Counted from the stretch's first letter, positions 10,094 to 19,460 are shown. The stretch: 32,462 nt of DNA from Oribacterium sp. (GCA_024689585.1 JAILDF010000042.1:1-32462), one strand, 5' to 3'. Notes: a model not told the origin generated them from the letters alone. Numbers and translations: made by a program.

Positions 10094-10615
10094 TTACAAA
10101 TTGTAAACGCGCTGCTGTACCTCACCAAGTAGCTGACGGAATTCCGTACTGCCCTTATCGTGATCAAAGCAGCCCTGACGCTCCAGTAATTTTAGTTTTA
10201 CTGCATATCCGAACAATACGTGATCGTCGAACATGTGTAATCCTACCAGTTCATCAAGCTGCTGGAATTCATAATCCAGCATGATCTTTTCTGCCTCGAG
10301 AGGATCCTTCGCTGCAAGAGCAGAGCTGACAACCTGGGCAGTCATGAAATCCTTTGTTTCGGGTGTCGGATAAGTCTTTCCAAGCTTCATGCTTCGCTGA
10401 TAGTTAAGCTCCTTCGTGAGAGATCCGTAAACCCGGTTCCACTCCTTGATAAGAGGTCCATCTGTTGAGGATAATGTTAAATCCTTTAGAAGCTTGTAAT
10501 TGGATTCACTTACCTGTGTTTCGCACATGTCAAGGAATTCCTGGTAGCTCAGAGGCATATCTCCGTCACTTTTGAGGTCAGGCAGGCTTGATATCAGATA
10601 ATAATATGCAGCCAT
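10094..10615 (-). CDS. DUF2764-like protein of the V-ATPase operon (takes the positional place of subunit C)
   Basis: 173 aa, MAAYYYLISSLPDLKSDGDMPLSYQEFLDMCE...; lies between E and A as in spirochaete/Bacteroidetes/Chlamydia V-ATPase operons. Confidence 0.7.
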   Translation of the reverse strand: MAAYYYLISSLPDLKSDGDMPLSYQEFLDMCETQVSESNYKLLKDLTLSSTDGPLIKEWNRVYGSLTKELNYQRSMKLGKTYPTPETKDFMTAQVVSSALAAKDPLEAEKIMLDYEFQQLDELVGLHMFDDHVLFGYAVKLKLLERQGCFDHDKGSTEFRQLLGEVQQRVYNL

Positions 10616-10628
10616 CTTTTACCTCCGT

Positions 10629-11189
10629 TTAAATCTCAAGGTTTCTGAAGTACGGCATCATCATCTCGGCAATTTCATCTTCGGTACATGCAAAATATCC
10701 GGATCCGTCATTAGCCGCAAGACGGAAGCCTGCTTTTACGTTCTTTGTGGGTTTGATCTCAAGTCCGTCCTTGATCTCCTGTGCAAGCTCACCCTTTAAA
10801 GCATCTGAAACTTCAGCTACTTCGGCGGTATACTTGGATACATCTTCGCCGGTAACCGCTGCGCGGATGAGTTTTCCGAGAGACTCTCCGGTCAGTGCCT
10901 TCTTTACATCGTTTTTGAGAATGTTCTCAAATGCGGTCTGGACTTCTGTCTTAAAAGCAAGCACGGCATCCCGTTTCGCCTGCTCAGCGCTGACAGAAGC
11001 ACTTTCTTTCATGATTCCGATTTCCTTTTCTGCTGTGGCTTTGGCGTTTGCTGCTTCTGCCTTGGCATCGGAAACGATTGCAGCAGCTTTTTTCTTAGCT
11101 TCCGCAATGATAGATTCTGCCTCTGCGTTGGCAGCATCGATACCCTCTTTACGGATCGATGTGACCAAATCCTGAATCTGTAATTCCAT
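10629..11189 (-). CDS. V-type ATPase subunit E
   Basis: The ORF track extends to 11264, but ATG at 11189 (MELQIQDLVTSIRKEG) follows a strong RBS (aggagg). Ala/Lys/Glu-rich coiled coil (AEAESIIAEAKKKAAAIVSDAKAEA). Confidence 0.88.
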   Translation of the reverse strand: MELQIQDLVTSIRKEGIDAANAEAESIIAEAKKKAAAIVSDAKAEAANAKATAEKEIGIMKESASVSAEQAKRDAVLAFKTEVQTAFENILKNDVKKALTGESLGKLIRAAVTGEDVSKYTAEVAEVSDALKGELAQEIKDGLEIKPTKNVKAGFRLAANDGSGYFACTEDEIAEMMMPYFRNLEI

Positions 11190-11631
11190 AAGTTTCCTCC
11201 TAGTAAAAAGTCGACATGCTTTTTGATAAAACTTTTCTACCTTCGTATTTTCGGCAATTTCCAAAATATAATTAGTTTCCGCACCGTAAAATAAAACACC
11301 CTGTCATTCGTTGTTTTCCGGGAAGAAACGTACGGATGTATGAGTGTATTTCTGCGTATCCGTAAGAGTTGGTAAATACTGTCTGATACGCATTATATGA
11401 GGATAAAAGAAAATAAATTTCGGAATCCCTATGTATACAATGTTAAATTTTACACTAATTCTCCGTCAAAGGCAATAATTCTATTGAGTTTGAATGAATA
11501 AAATGCGTATAATTTTACCGAAAATTGTATAATGAGCTCTGAGATTAACTTTTGGGAATAAAAACGTGATTTTACAGGTGGCGATTAATACTGATACAGA
11601 TATAGGAAAAGGAACGATTGCAACAGAAAAA

Positions 11632-11657
11632 CCCCTCACCTCTTATGAGGTGAGGGG
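11632..11657 (-). terminator. Terminator of the rnf operon (near-symmetric)
   Basis: cccctcacctc-ttat-gaggtgagggg with TTTTT on the minus strand. Confidence 0.9.
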
Positions 11658-11691
11658 CTTTTCCATCTTGGTCTATAGAAATTATTTTCTA

Positions 11692-12621
11692 TCAGGCATT
11701 GGCAGATGTTGTATCTTTAGGCTGCTCTGCAGGTTTTTCTGCCGGAGCGGGTGCCGAAGCCTTGGCTTCTGTAGCGGCAGGAGCTGCAGCCGGTGCCTTT
11801 GGTGCGGCAGGTTTAACAGGACGCTTGCCTGTAATAGCACCTGTAGGACACTTCTGGGCACAGATACCACAGTCCTTACACTTATCATTCATAACTGCAA
11901 GACCATCGATGACATGAATTGCATCGAAAGGACAATTCTTTTCGCACATTCCGCAGGCGATACATCCGATGGAGCAGGAATCCTTAACCTGCTTGCCCTT
12001 GAGATGATTCTGGCAGGAAACGATGTGCTTCTTCTTATAAGGAACGATAGCGATGATGTTCTTTGGACATGCCTTAACGCAGGCTCCGCAGGCAACACAC
12101 TTTTCCTTATCAACCTTTGCCACTCCGTTTACGATGTGGATGGCATCAAATTTACAAGCCTTAACACAGGTTCCGTATCCGCAGCAGCTGTAAGGACACT
12201 CTTTTTCTGAACCGTTAGGTACAACAGCGAGGTCACGGCAGTCTGCTATTCCGGTGTAGTGGTAAGCCTGTTTTGCCTTATCACAGTCACCCTGGCATCT
12301 TACGTAAGCAACCTTCTTATCAGCCTGTTCGCCTGATGCGTTTGTACCCATGATCGCAGCAATTTTTGCTGCAACAGCAGGACCGCCTACAGGACACTGA
12401 TCTACGGGAGCTTCGCCTGATGCGATAGCCTTTGCACAGCCGTCACATCCGGGGAATCCGCAGGCACCGCAGTTGTTGCCGGGAAGAGCTGCTCTTACGT
12501 TTGCTTCTGTTTCATCAACTTCTACCTTGAACTTCTCAGAGGCTACTCCGAGGAACAGGCCAAGGATAAGTCCGGTCGCACCTACAAGTCCGGCAGCGAC
12601 CAAAATAAATGTTACTATCAC
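11692..12621 (-). CDS. rnfB: Electron transport complex subunit RnfB
   Basis: 309 aa; NNCGACGFPGCDGCAKAI...CPVGG cluster motif plus several CxxCxxCxxxCP ferredoxin motifs; Pro/Ala-rich C-terminal tail. Confidence 0.96.
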   Translation of the reverse strand: MIVTFILVAAGLVGATGLILGLFLGVASEKFKVEVDETEANVRAALPGNNCGACGFPGCDGCAKAIASGEAPVDQCPVGGPAVAAKIAAIMGTNASGEQADKKVAYVRCQGDCDKAKQAYHYTGIADCRDLAVVPNGSEKECPYSCCGYGTCVKACKFDAIHIVNGVAKVDKEKCVACGACVKACPKNIIAIVPYKKKHIVSCQNHLKGKQVKDSCSIGCIACGMCEKNCPFDAIHVIDGLAVMNDKCKDCGICAQKCPTGAITGKRPVKPAAPKAPAAAPAATEAKASAPAPAEKPAEQPKDTTSANA

Positions 12622-12633
12622 GTCGTTACCTCC

Positions 12634-13254
12634 TTATACAAGACCGGCAAATCCGAAGAATGCTATAGCCATAAGTCCGGCTGTGAGGAGCACGATAGGT
12701 GATCCCTGGAATGACTTCGGGATGCTGTCATTGCCCTCGATAACGTTCTCTCTGATAAATGCCATAAGGATAAGAGCAAGTGCAAATCCGATGGAGATAC
12801 CGAGACCGTATACGAGACATTCTACGAAATTGTATCCGTAAGTTACGTTATTCAGTGCAACACCGAGAACGGCACAGTTTGTTGTGATAAGCGGAAGGAA
12901 AACACCGAGAGCGTCATAGAGACCCTTCATGTTCTTCTTCATAAACATCTCAACCAGCTGAACCAGTGCGGCGATAACCAGGATGAAAACGATGGTTGTG
13001 AGATACTCAAGACCATCCTTAAGACCCAGAGCCTTGCACAAAGGTGATGATGCAGCCATGAATACCACGTAGATGGCGTGGGAAACCAGGGATGCAAGCA
13101 CGATAACAAAGATAACGGCTGCGCCCATACCCTTTGAAGAATCAACCTTCTTTGAAACACCAAGGAAAGCACAGATTCCGAGGAACTGGGACAGTACAAC
13201 GTTTGATACGAGTGAATATTTAATTGCTATCAGTAACAGATCTAACATGCTCAC
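12634..13254 (-). CDS. rnfA: Electron transport complex subunit RnfA
   Basis: 206 aa; NVVLSQFLGICAFLGVSKK..., TTNCAVLGVALNN. Confidence 0.96.
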   Translation of the reverse strand: MSMLDLLLIAIKYSLVSNVVLSQFLGICAFLGVSKKVDSSKGMGAAVIFVIVLASLVSHAIYVVFMAASSPLCKALGLKDGLEYLTTIVFILVIAALVQLVEMFMKKNMKGLYDALGVFLPLITTNCAVLGVALNNVTYGYNFVECLVYGLGISIGFALALILMAFIRENVIEGNDSIPKSFQGSPIVLLTAGLMAIAFFGFAGLV

Positions 13255-13952
13255 GCCTCCTTCTTAACTTCAGAAGCTGGAGCTTCTTCTATCTTATTAA
13301 ATGCGCCAAGCAGGTCACCTGAAGTAACGAACTCAGGAACTTCTTCTCCGCCGTTTGTGGCTGACGGAAGCTTAAGCTTGTTCTGGATGGCTGCAAGGAA
13401 TGCAAGCACGATGAACGCACCGGGAGCAAGAGCAAATATACCGATGCTGAACTCCTCGGGGATAAGCTGGAATCCGAAGATGGCACCCTTTCCGATGAGC
13501 TCACGAACTGATCCGAGAACTGTTAATGCAAGTGTAAATCCGATACCCATGCCGAGTCCGTCACAGAAGGAAAGAACAGGAGTATTGAAAAGCGCATACG
13601 CTTCTGCTCTTCCGAGAATGATACAGTTAACTACGATAAGAGGGATGTAAATACCCAGTGATTCGTATACAGCAGGTGTATAGGCCTGCATGAGAAGCTG
13701 TACAATGGTAACGAGAGATGCTATAACTACGATCTCGCCCGGAAGTCTCACTCTGTTAGGAATGATATTTCTGAGTCCGGAGATAACCATGTTTGAAAAC
13801 ATAAGAACGGCGGTAGTGGAAAGACCCATACCGATGGCATTGAACGCACTTGTTGTTGTAGCAAGTGTGGGACACATACCAAGCATAAGGATGAAGGTAG
13901 GATTTTCCTTGATAATGCCGTTATAAATTCTTTCAAGATATTTATTATTCAT
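13251..13952 (-). CDS. rnfE: Electron transport complex subunit RnfE
   Basis: 233 aa; NPTFILMLGMCPTLATTTSAFNAIGMG, VVNCIILGRAEAYA. Confidence 0.96.
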   Translation of the reverse strand: MNNKYLERIYNGIIKENPTFILMLGMCPTLATTTSAFNAIGMGLSTTAVLMFSNMVISGLRNIIPNRVRLPGEIVVIASLVTIVQLLMQAYTPAVYESLGIYIPLIVVNCIILGRAEAYALFNTPVLSFCDGLGMGIGFTLALTVLGSVRELIGKGAIFGFQLIPEEFSIGIFALAPGAFIVLAFLAAIQNKLKLPSATNGGEEVPEFVTSGDLLGAFNKIEEAPASEVKKEA

Positions 13953-13967
13953 TTATCACGACCTCCT

Positions 13968-14576
13968 TCACTTTACTATGTATTTCTGAACAAACTCGGT
14001 TGCGGCATTGGTTGAGTTAACAACCGCTGCAGAAGTCATGGTAGCACCGGAGATGGCATCGATTTCGCTCTCTCCTGCTCCGCCGCCCTTCTTGACACTT
14101 AAGTTTGTTCCTTTGCCTGCAAACTGCTCATAGAACTGTGGCTCAAGAGCTCTCTGGCCGAGACCTGCAGTCTCAGGGAGCGTTTCAGGGAAGGAAATGC
14201 CTGTAACCTTTAAGCCGCTGTCAACACCGATAACAACTACAACGTTTCCGCCGTAACCTGCAGCCTGTGCCTTAACGATGTATCCGATCTCTGTGCCGGA
14301 AGCATCCTTTGCGGCAACTACGGAAAGGAGCTCTGCTCCACCGTTGTCTGCGGACACGGTTCCTTCAGCCTTTGCTGTTTCCAGGGTTTCCGCGTAAGTT
14401 TCGTCATCATAGGTTTCTGCTGCCATAACCTGCTGATAAGAAGCTATGGTGGAAGCATTCTTGATGGAATCGATCTGATCCTTTGTCATGCCGTAAACTG
14501 CTCCGAGAAGTAATCCGGATACAAGAGTGATGGCTGTAAGGATGAGGGCGTCTTTTACAAAAGATTCTTTCTTCAT
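13968..14576 (-). CDS. rnfG: Electron transport complex subunit RnfG (covalent FMN)
   Basis: 202 aa; one TM; flavinylation motif DAISGATMTSAAV. Confidence 0.95.
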   Translation of the reverse strand: MKKESFVKDALILTAITLVSGLLLGAVYGMTKDQIDSIKNASTIASYQQVMAAETYDDETYAETLETAKAEGTVSADNGGAELLSVVAAKDASGTEIGYIVKAQAAGYGGNVVVVIGVDSGLKVTGISFPETLPETAGLGQRALEPQFYEQFAGKGTNLSVKKGGGAGESEIDAISGATMTSAAVVNSTNAATEFVQKYIVK

Positions 14577-15523
14577 TACTTCTCATCCTCCCTTCCGAAT
14601 GCCTTTGGAATAGTCTTAAGGTTTATAACAGGAACGATAATGTTTGTAAGGATGATCGCATAGGAAACGCCCTCTGCAGAACCACCGAACAGACGAAAAA
14701 GTCCTGTCATGACACCAAGGATGATTGCGTAAACAATCTGTCCCTTCGGAGTGATAGGTGATGTAACATAATCAGTTGCCATGAAGAAGGCACCGAAGAT
14801 AAGTCCACCGCCAAGGATCTCGCACAGGACATAGTTGATATCAAATCCGTGACCGCCGAAAAGCAGTGTGAATACTGCTACTGTTGCGATGTAGATGCAA
14901 GGGATCTTCGGAGATATTACCTTCTTAATAATAAGGTAAGCTGCACCGATAAGCAGGCATAGCTTTGAAACCTCACCGATTGTTCCCGGTATACGTCCAA
15001 GGAAAAGATTCATAAGGTCTACCTTGGCCATATCTCCGCCGGCCTTCATAAAAGCAAGAGGTGTTGCGCCTGACATGGCGTCCGGTCCTACTACTGTCCA
15101 ACCCGTCATCTTTCCTGCGAAAGAAATAAGAAGGAAGCATCTTGCACCAAGTGCGGGGTTCATCCAGTTCTTTCCGAGTCCGCCGTAAAGCATCTTGATA
15201 ACGATGATGGCGAAAACAGCACCTACGCAGGGAATCCATACAGGGATATCCGGCGGGCAGTTAAGTGCAAGGATAAGACCTGTTACCGCAGCTGACCAGT
15301 CACCTATGGTGATCGTCATCTTCATGAATTTCTCATAGGCATACTCTGAAAGTACTGCAAATGCCACTGTCAGGATAACAACCAGGGCAGCATTGAAGCC
15401 CCACTGTATGATACCGTAGAGAGTTGTAGGAATCATGGCGATAACAACATCACGCATGATCTCGGAAGTGGTAACTTCATCACGAATGTGAGGATTTGAG
15501 GAAAGATTTAACATCTTATTCAT
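14576..15523 (-). CDS. rnfD: Electron transport complex subunit RnfD
   Basis: 315 aa; multi-TM; GPDAMSGATPLAF flavinylation motif. Confidence 0.95.
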   Translation of the reverse strand: MNKMLNLSSNPHIRDEVTTSEIMRDVVIAMIPTTLYGIIQWGFNAALVVILTVAFAVLSEYAYEKFMKMTITIGDWSAAVTGLILALNCPPDIPVWIPCVGAVFAIIVIKMLYGGLGKNWMNPALGARCFLLISFAGKMTGWTVVGPDAMSGATPLAFMKAGGDMAKVDLMNLFLGRIPGTIGEVSKLCLLIGAAYLIIKKVISPKIPCIYIATVAVFTLLFGGHGFDINYVLCEILGGGLIFGAFFMATDYVTSPITPKGQIVYAIILGVMTGLFRLFGGSAEGVSYAIILTNIIVPVINLKTIPKAFGREDEK

Positions 15524-16914
15524 TTCTTCACCTCCTCAGTAGATTTTGTTTCTTCTTTTGCCTTTGCTTCGGCTTCAGCCTTTGCCTTTGCGGCAGCAGC
15601 TCTCTTCTCTGCATTGACAAGGCGCTTCATCTGTTTGAAAGCCTGGGTAAGAGGTCTCTTGGCAGGGCATACATATGAACAGCAGCCGCACTCAATACAC
15701 TCCATACCGTAAAGCTCTGCGAACTTTGATGTATCCTTGCTGAGACCTGCTTTCATAAGCATTGTGGGAACAAGATTCTCGGGACATGCTTCAACGCAGC
15801 GTCCACAGTTGATACATGCTGTTGTGGGCTCTGAAGATACAGGATCATGAAGCAGTGCAAGAATTGATGATGAATTCTTGGCAACCGGGATATCGAGCTT
15901 GAAAAGAGGGATACCCATCATGGGACCGCCGCAGATGATTTTTTCGGGATCTGCCTTGAATCCGCCTGCCTGATCGATGATCTCCTGGTAGTTCATACCG
16001 AGAGGTACTTTAAAGTTACCCGGCTTTGCCACTGCATCGCCTGTAACAGTTACAATCTTTCTGACGAGAGGCTTTGACTCGCATACAGCTTCATAGATAG
16101 CAACTACGGTGTCTGCATTGTCAACTACGCAGCCTGCATCTGCAGGAAGCATGGAGGAGTTGATCTTTCTGCCTGTTACAGCATAGATAAGCTGACGCTC
16201 ACCACCCTGAGGGTACTTTGTCTGAAGAGCTGCAACCTCTATGTTCGACTCGCCCTGTGCCTTCTCGGATAGAAGCTTGATGGCATCAGGCTTGTTGTCT
16301 TCTACACAGATAACACCTTTTGCGTTAGGGAAAATAGAGAGGATGACCTTGAGACCACCGATGATTTTTTCAGGAGTCTCCATCATATCTCTGTAATCAG
16401 ATGTAAGATATGGCTCACACTCTGCGGCATTAACAAGGAAATAATCAATCTTGTCAATGTTTTTGGGCATGAGTTTAACTGATGTCGGGAATCCGGCACC
16501 TCCAAGACCAACGATACCAGCCTCCTTGACGATGTTGACGATCTCATCACGGCTTAACTTTGTATAGTCTCTTGCCTGACCGAAACCTTCAATAGCTTCA
16601 TAATTCTGGTCGTTGTCAACGACGATAGCATCCACTACGGCTCCACCGGCTGTGAGTCGCTTCTCAATAGCCTTTACGGTACCTGAAACTGAACAGATAA
16701 CCGGGCTGGAAACGAATCCGCCTGCCTCAGCAATCTTCTGCCCCACAAGGACATGATCTCCCTTTTCCACTACAGGTTTTGCGGGAGCACCTATGTGCTG
16801 AGATACCGGATAAACCATAACCCCCTGCGGCTTAAGCTCTACAATAGCCTGATCCTTTGCAAGATCCTTGCCGTCATAGGGATGGACGCCACCTTTAAAT
16901 GTGGTAACACCCAT
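15520..16914 (-). CDS. rnfC: Electron transport complex subunit RnfC
   Basis: 464 aa; GGVHPYDGKDLAKDQ, GLGGAGFPTSVKL, two CxxCxxC...CP clusters; Ala/Lys/Glu-rich tail. Confidence 0.96.
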   Translation of the reverse strand: MGVTTFKGGVHPYDGKDLAKDQAIVELKPQGVMVYPVSQHIGAPAKPVVEKGDHVLVGQKIAEAGGFVSSPVICSVSGTVKAIEKRLTAGGAVVDAIVVDNDQNYEAIEGFGQARDYTKLSRDEIVNIVKEAGIVGLGGAGFPTSVKLMPKNIDKIDYFLVNAAECEPYLTSDYRDMMETPEKIIGGLKVILSIFPNAKGVICVEDNKPDAIKLLSEKAQGESNIEVAALQTKYPQGGERQLIYAVTGRKINSSMLPADAGCVVDNADTVVAIYEAVCESKPLVRKIVTVTGDAVAKPGNFKVPLGMNYQEIIDQAGGFKADPEKIICGGPMMGIPLFKLDIPVAKNSSSILALLHDPVSSEPTTACINCGRCVEACPENLVPTMLMKAGLSKDTSKFAELYGMECIECGCCSYVCPAKRPLTQAFKQMKRLVNAEKRAAAAKAKAEAEAKAKEETKSTEEVKK

Positions 16915-16953
16915 ATTCGTATACCTCCAAAAATAATTTCATAGACTTTTAAT

Positions 16954-16982
16954 AATATAACAAAATTAAAGAATCATAACAA
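16954..16982 (-). promoter_or_regulatory. Candidate sigma-A promoter for rnfC
   Basis: Minus strand TTGTTA (-35), 17-nt spacer, TATATT (-10), upstream of an RBS (ggaggt). Confidence 0.55.
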
Positions 16983-17082
16983 TAAAAAACCTATTTGTGT
17001 ATGACATTTAGTGCATATTTTCCACAAAAATGTTGTTAAAAATTTGTCACATTCAACAAAAGCCACAAACACGACGAAGTAT

Positions 17083-17110
17083 TGTATACAAAGATTGCAT
17101 GGTGTATACA
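17083..17110. promoter_or_regulatory. Two TGTATACA palindromes with centres 20 bp apart
   Basis: attgTGTATACA-type sites: TTGTATACAAAG at 17082-17093 and GTGTATACAAAAG at 17102-17114. Confidence 0.35.
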
Positions 17111-17147
17111 AAAGCTGCATATTTACTCATCCTGAAACAGAAAACAA

Positions 17148-17174
17148 GAAGCCGGAAGGCATCCTTCCGGCTTC
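17148..17174 (-). terminator. Terminator downstream of glmS
   Basis: gaagccggaagg-cat-ccttccggcttc, 12-bp stem, U-rich on the minus strand. Confidence 0.8.
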
Positions 17175-17190
17175 ATACTTAATTATCTTA

Positions 17191-19029
17191 TTATTCTACA
17201 GTAACAGATTTTGCAAGATTTCTTGGTTTATCAACATCGAGACCCTTGGCAACACTTACATAGTATGCAAGGAGCTGTAACGGAATTACAGCAAGGGAGG
17301 TTGCAAAGTAAGGATCTGTGGTGGGAACATAAACCGTGAAGTCAGCTGTATCTTCTATATTGTAGTTTCCGTAGGTGGTAAGTCCCATGAGATATCCTCC
17401 TCTGGCCTTAACTTCAACCATATTGGAAACAGTTTTTTCGAAAAGCTCAGGCTGTGACAGTATACCTACAACCAGGATGCCTTTTTCAATAAGAGAAATG
17501 GTTCCGTGCTTAAGTTCTCCCGCAGCATAGGCTTCGGAGTGGATATAGCTTATTTCCTTAAGCTTCAGTGAACCCTCGAGGCCGATGGCATAGTCGATTC
17601 CTCTTCCGATGAAGAAAACGTCCTGAGCATTGGCCTGCTTGGCTGCAAACCACTGGATACGTTCTTTGTCCTTGAGGATATCTTCTATCTTCTGAGGTAA
17701 TGCTTCCATCTCGGAGATAAGTGCTGAATAACGTTCTGCGTCAATCTCTCCACGTACCTTTGCAAATTCAACCGCAAGAGTGTAACCTGCAATGAGCTGT
17801 GTTGAATATGCCTTTGTGGTGGCAACCGCAATTTCAGGACCTGCTAAGGTATAGAACACATTGTCGGCTTCACGGGCAATGGAAGAACCGATAACATTAA
17901 CGATTCCCAGAGTCTTAACGCCTCTCTCCTTTGCTTCACGGAGAGCCGCAAGTGAGTCAGCAGTTTCTCCCGACTGGCTGATGATGATAACGAGACCGTT
18001 AGGATCAAGGATAGGATCACGGTAACGGAACTCGGAAGCAAGCTCTACGCGGACAGGTATACGTGCAAGTCCTTCCAGAACGTACTGGCACACAACTCCG
18101 ACATGATATGCTGAGCCACAGGCAACGATGTAAATCTGGGAAATGTTTTTGATCTCATCTTCGCTGAGGCCAACGCCGCTGAGATCGATCTTATCGTCTT
18201 TCACTACCGAGTTGATGGTGTCACGAACTGACTTCGGCTGCTCATGGATCTCCTTCATCATGAAGTGCTCATAGCCGCCCTTTTCCGCTGCCTGAGCATC
18301 CATCTTGATTTCAACCAGTTCCTTTGTTACAGGCTCCTGATCGAGACTGAAGAACTCTGCCGTTCCGGCAGTAAGCTTCGCAATTTCCTGATTGTCAATG
18401 TAATAAACATTTCTGCAGTACTTGAGGATAGCAGGAACATCAGATGCGATATAGGTTGATCCATCCTGGATACCGATGATCATAGGAGCATCCTTACGGG
18501 CAACGTAAACCTCTCCGGGATAGTCTGTAAACATAAACTCAAGAGCATATGATCCGCGGATACGAACCATGGCACGGGATATGGCATCGATGGGGCCCTG
18601 ACCGTATTTCTGATAATAGTAATCAACCAGATTTACGGCTACCTCTGTATCTGTCTCAGAGTAGAATACATACCCTTTTTTCAGAAGCTTATCCTTTATC
18701 TCCTGGAAGTTTTCGATGATACCGTTGTGAACGGCAACTACCTGCTTATGGAAGCTGACGTGGGGGTGAGCATTGGTCTCACTCGGCTCACCGTGGGTGG
18801 CCCATCTTGTATGACCGATTCCGCACTCACCCTTCAGAGCTTTTCCTTCATCTGTCTTTTCCGAAAGGTTTTTGAGACGGCCCTTGGCCTTTACTACCTT
18901 TATTTCTGTTTTTTCGTTTCTTACGGCGATTCCCGCTGAATCATAACCTCTGTACTCAAGCTTGCTGAGTCCGTCCAAAAGTATAGGTGCTGCCTGCTTA
19001 TTTCCTACAAAACCAACTATTCCACACAT
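17191..19029 (-). CDS. glmS: Glutamine-fructose-6-phosphate aminotransferase (isomerizing)
   Basis: The ORF extends to 19056, but the mature N-terminus MCGIVGFVGNKQAAPILLDGLSKLEYRGYDSAGIAV starts at 19029 with an upstream agaggag RBS; ends DKPRNLAKSVTVE. Confidence 0.98.
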   Translation of the reverse strand: MCGIVGFVGNKQAAPILLDGLSKLEYRGYDSAGIAVRNEKTEIKVVKAKGRLKNLSEKTDEGKALKGECGIGHTRWATHGEPSETNAHPHVSFHKQVVAVHNGIIENFQEIKDKLLKKGYVFYSETDTEVAVNLVDYYYQKYGQGPIDAISRAMVRIRGSYALEFMFTDYPGEVYVARKDAPMIIGIQDGSTYIASDVPAILKYCRNVYYIDNQEIAKLTAGTAEFFSLDQEPVTKELVEIKMDAQAAEKGGYEHFMMKEIHEQPKSVRDTINSVVKDDKIDLSGVGLSEDEIKNISQIYIVACGSAYHVGVVCQYVLEGLARIPVRVELASEFRYRDPILDPNGLVIIISQSGETADSLAALREAKERGVKTLGIVNVIGSSIAREADNVFYTLAGPEIAVATTKAYSTQLIAGYTLAVEFAKVRGEIDAERYSALISEMEALPQKIEDILKDKERIQWFAAKQANAQDVFFIGRGIDYAIGLEGSLKLKEISYIHSEAYAAGELKHGTISLIEKGILVVGILSQPELFEKTVSNMVEVKARGGYLMGLTTYGNYNIEDTADFTVYVPTTDPYFATSLAVIPLQLLAYYVSVAKGLDVDKPRNLAKSVTVE

Positions 19030-19189
19030 AAAAAAATCTCCTCTCTGATAAAACATACGGGATGAAGAGTTTCATTCATACAAAAACCGGTGGTGATGTT
19101 CAGGCCAATGTTTTTGCCATGACATCATCACGAAACAAGACTTAACCTGCCTTTTCTGAAGTAAATATGATTACTGCGGCAATGGCACA

Positions 19190-19356
19190 AGTCTGTTATA
19201 CAACTCTTTCATCAGTTCATCAGTGAGTGAGAAAATCTCTGTTACGGTTTTGATTCCGCTTTTTCTTTTTTCTCTTTCGATTCACAAATCCGTGACAGCA
19301 TCCGCCGAGTCTTTCGATAACTGTCATCCTCGTCGACCAATTACGGTCCTGGCGCT
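19190..19356 (-). ncRNA. glmS ribozyme (self-cleaving riboswitch)
   Basis: Minus strand AGCGCCAGGACCGTAATTGGTCGACGAGGATGACAGTTATCGAAAGACTCGGCGGATGCTGTCACGG... matches the conserved glmS ribozyme core. Cleavage is predicted between 19356 (A-1) and 19355 (G+1). The 3' boundary is approximate. Confidence 0.93.
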
Positions 19357-19399
19357 AACCTGAGACGCTGTTCCTCTGCGTGGTCCCAAGTTTGTTGGT

Positions 19400-19429
19400 A
19401 CTATAGCATAAATGGCACAGAAAATGCAA
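19400..19429 (-). promoter_or_regulatory. Candidate glmS promoter
   Basis: Minus strand TTGCAT, 18-nt spacer, TATAGT, about 45 nt upstream of the ribozyme cleavage site. Confidence 0.6.
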
Positions 19430-19452
19430 GGGAGCTATCCCTTGCATTTTCT
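19419..19452 (-). terminator. Terminator of the DUF4349 gene
   Basis: Perfect 15-bp stem agaaaatgcaaggga-gcta-tcccttgcattttct. Confidence 0.75.
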
Positions 19453-19460
19453 TCCGTTAC

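Noticed and set aside
11566-12210. 214-aa plus-strand ORF antisense to rnfB
   Set aside because: Composition (Cys/Leu/Ser runs) reflects the complement of rnfB; rnfB on the other strand has clear ferredoxin motifs.
17029-17070. Possible Rex operator (ttgttaaaaatttgtcaca) upstream of rnfC
   Set aside because: Only the left half matches TTGTTAA; the right half is too far from TTAACAA to support it.
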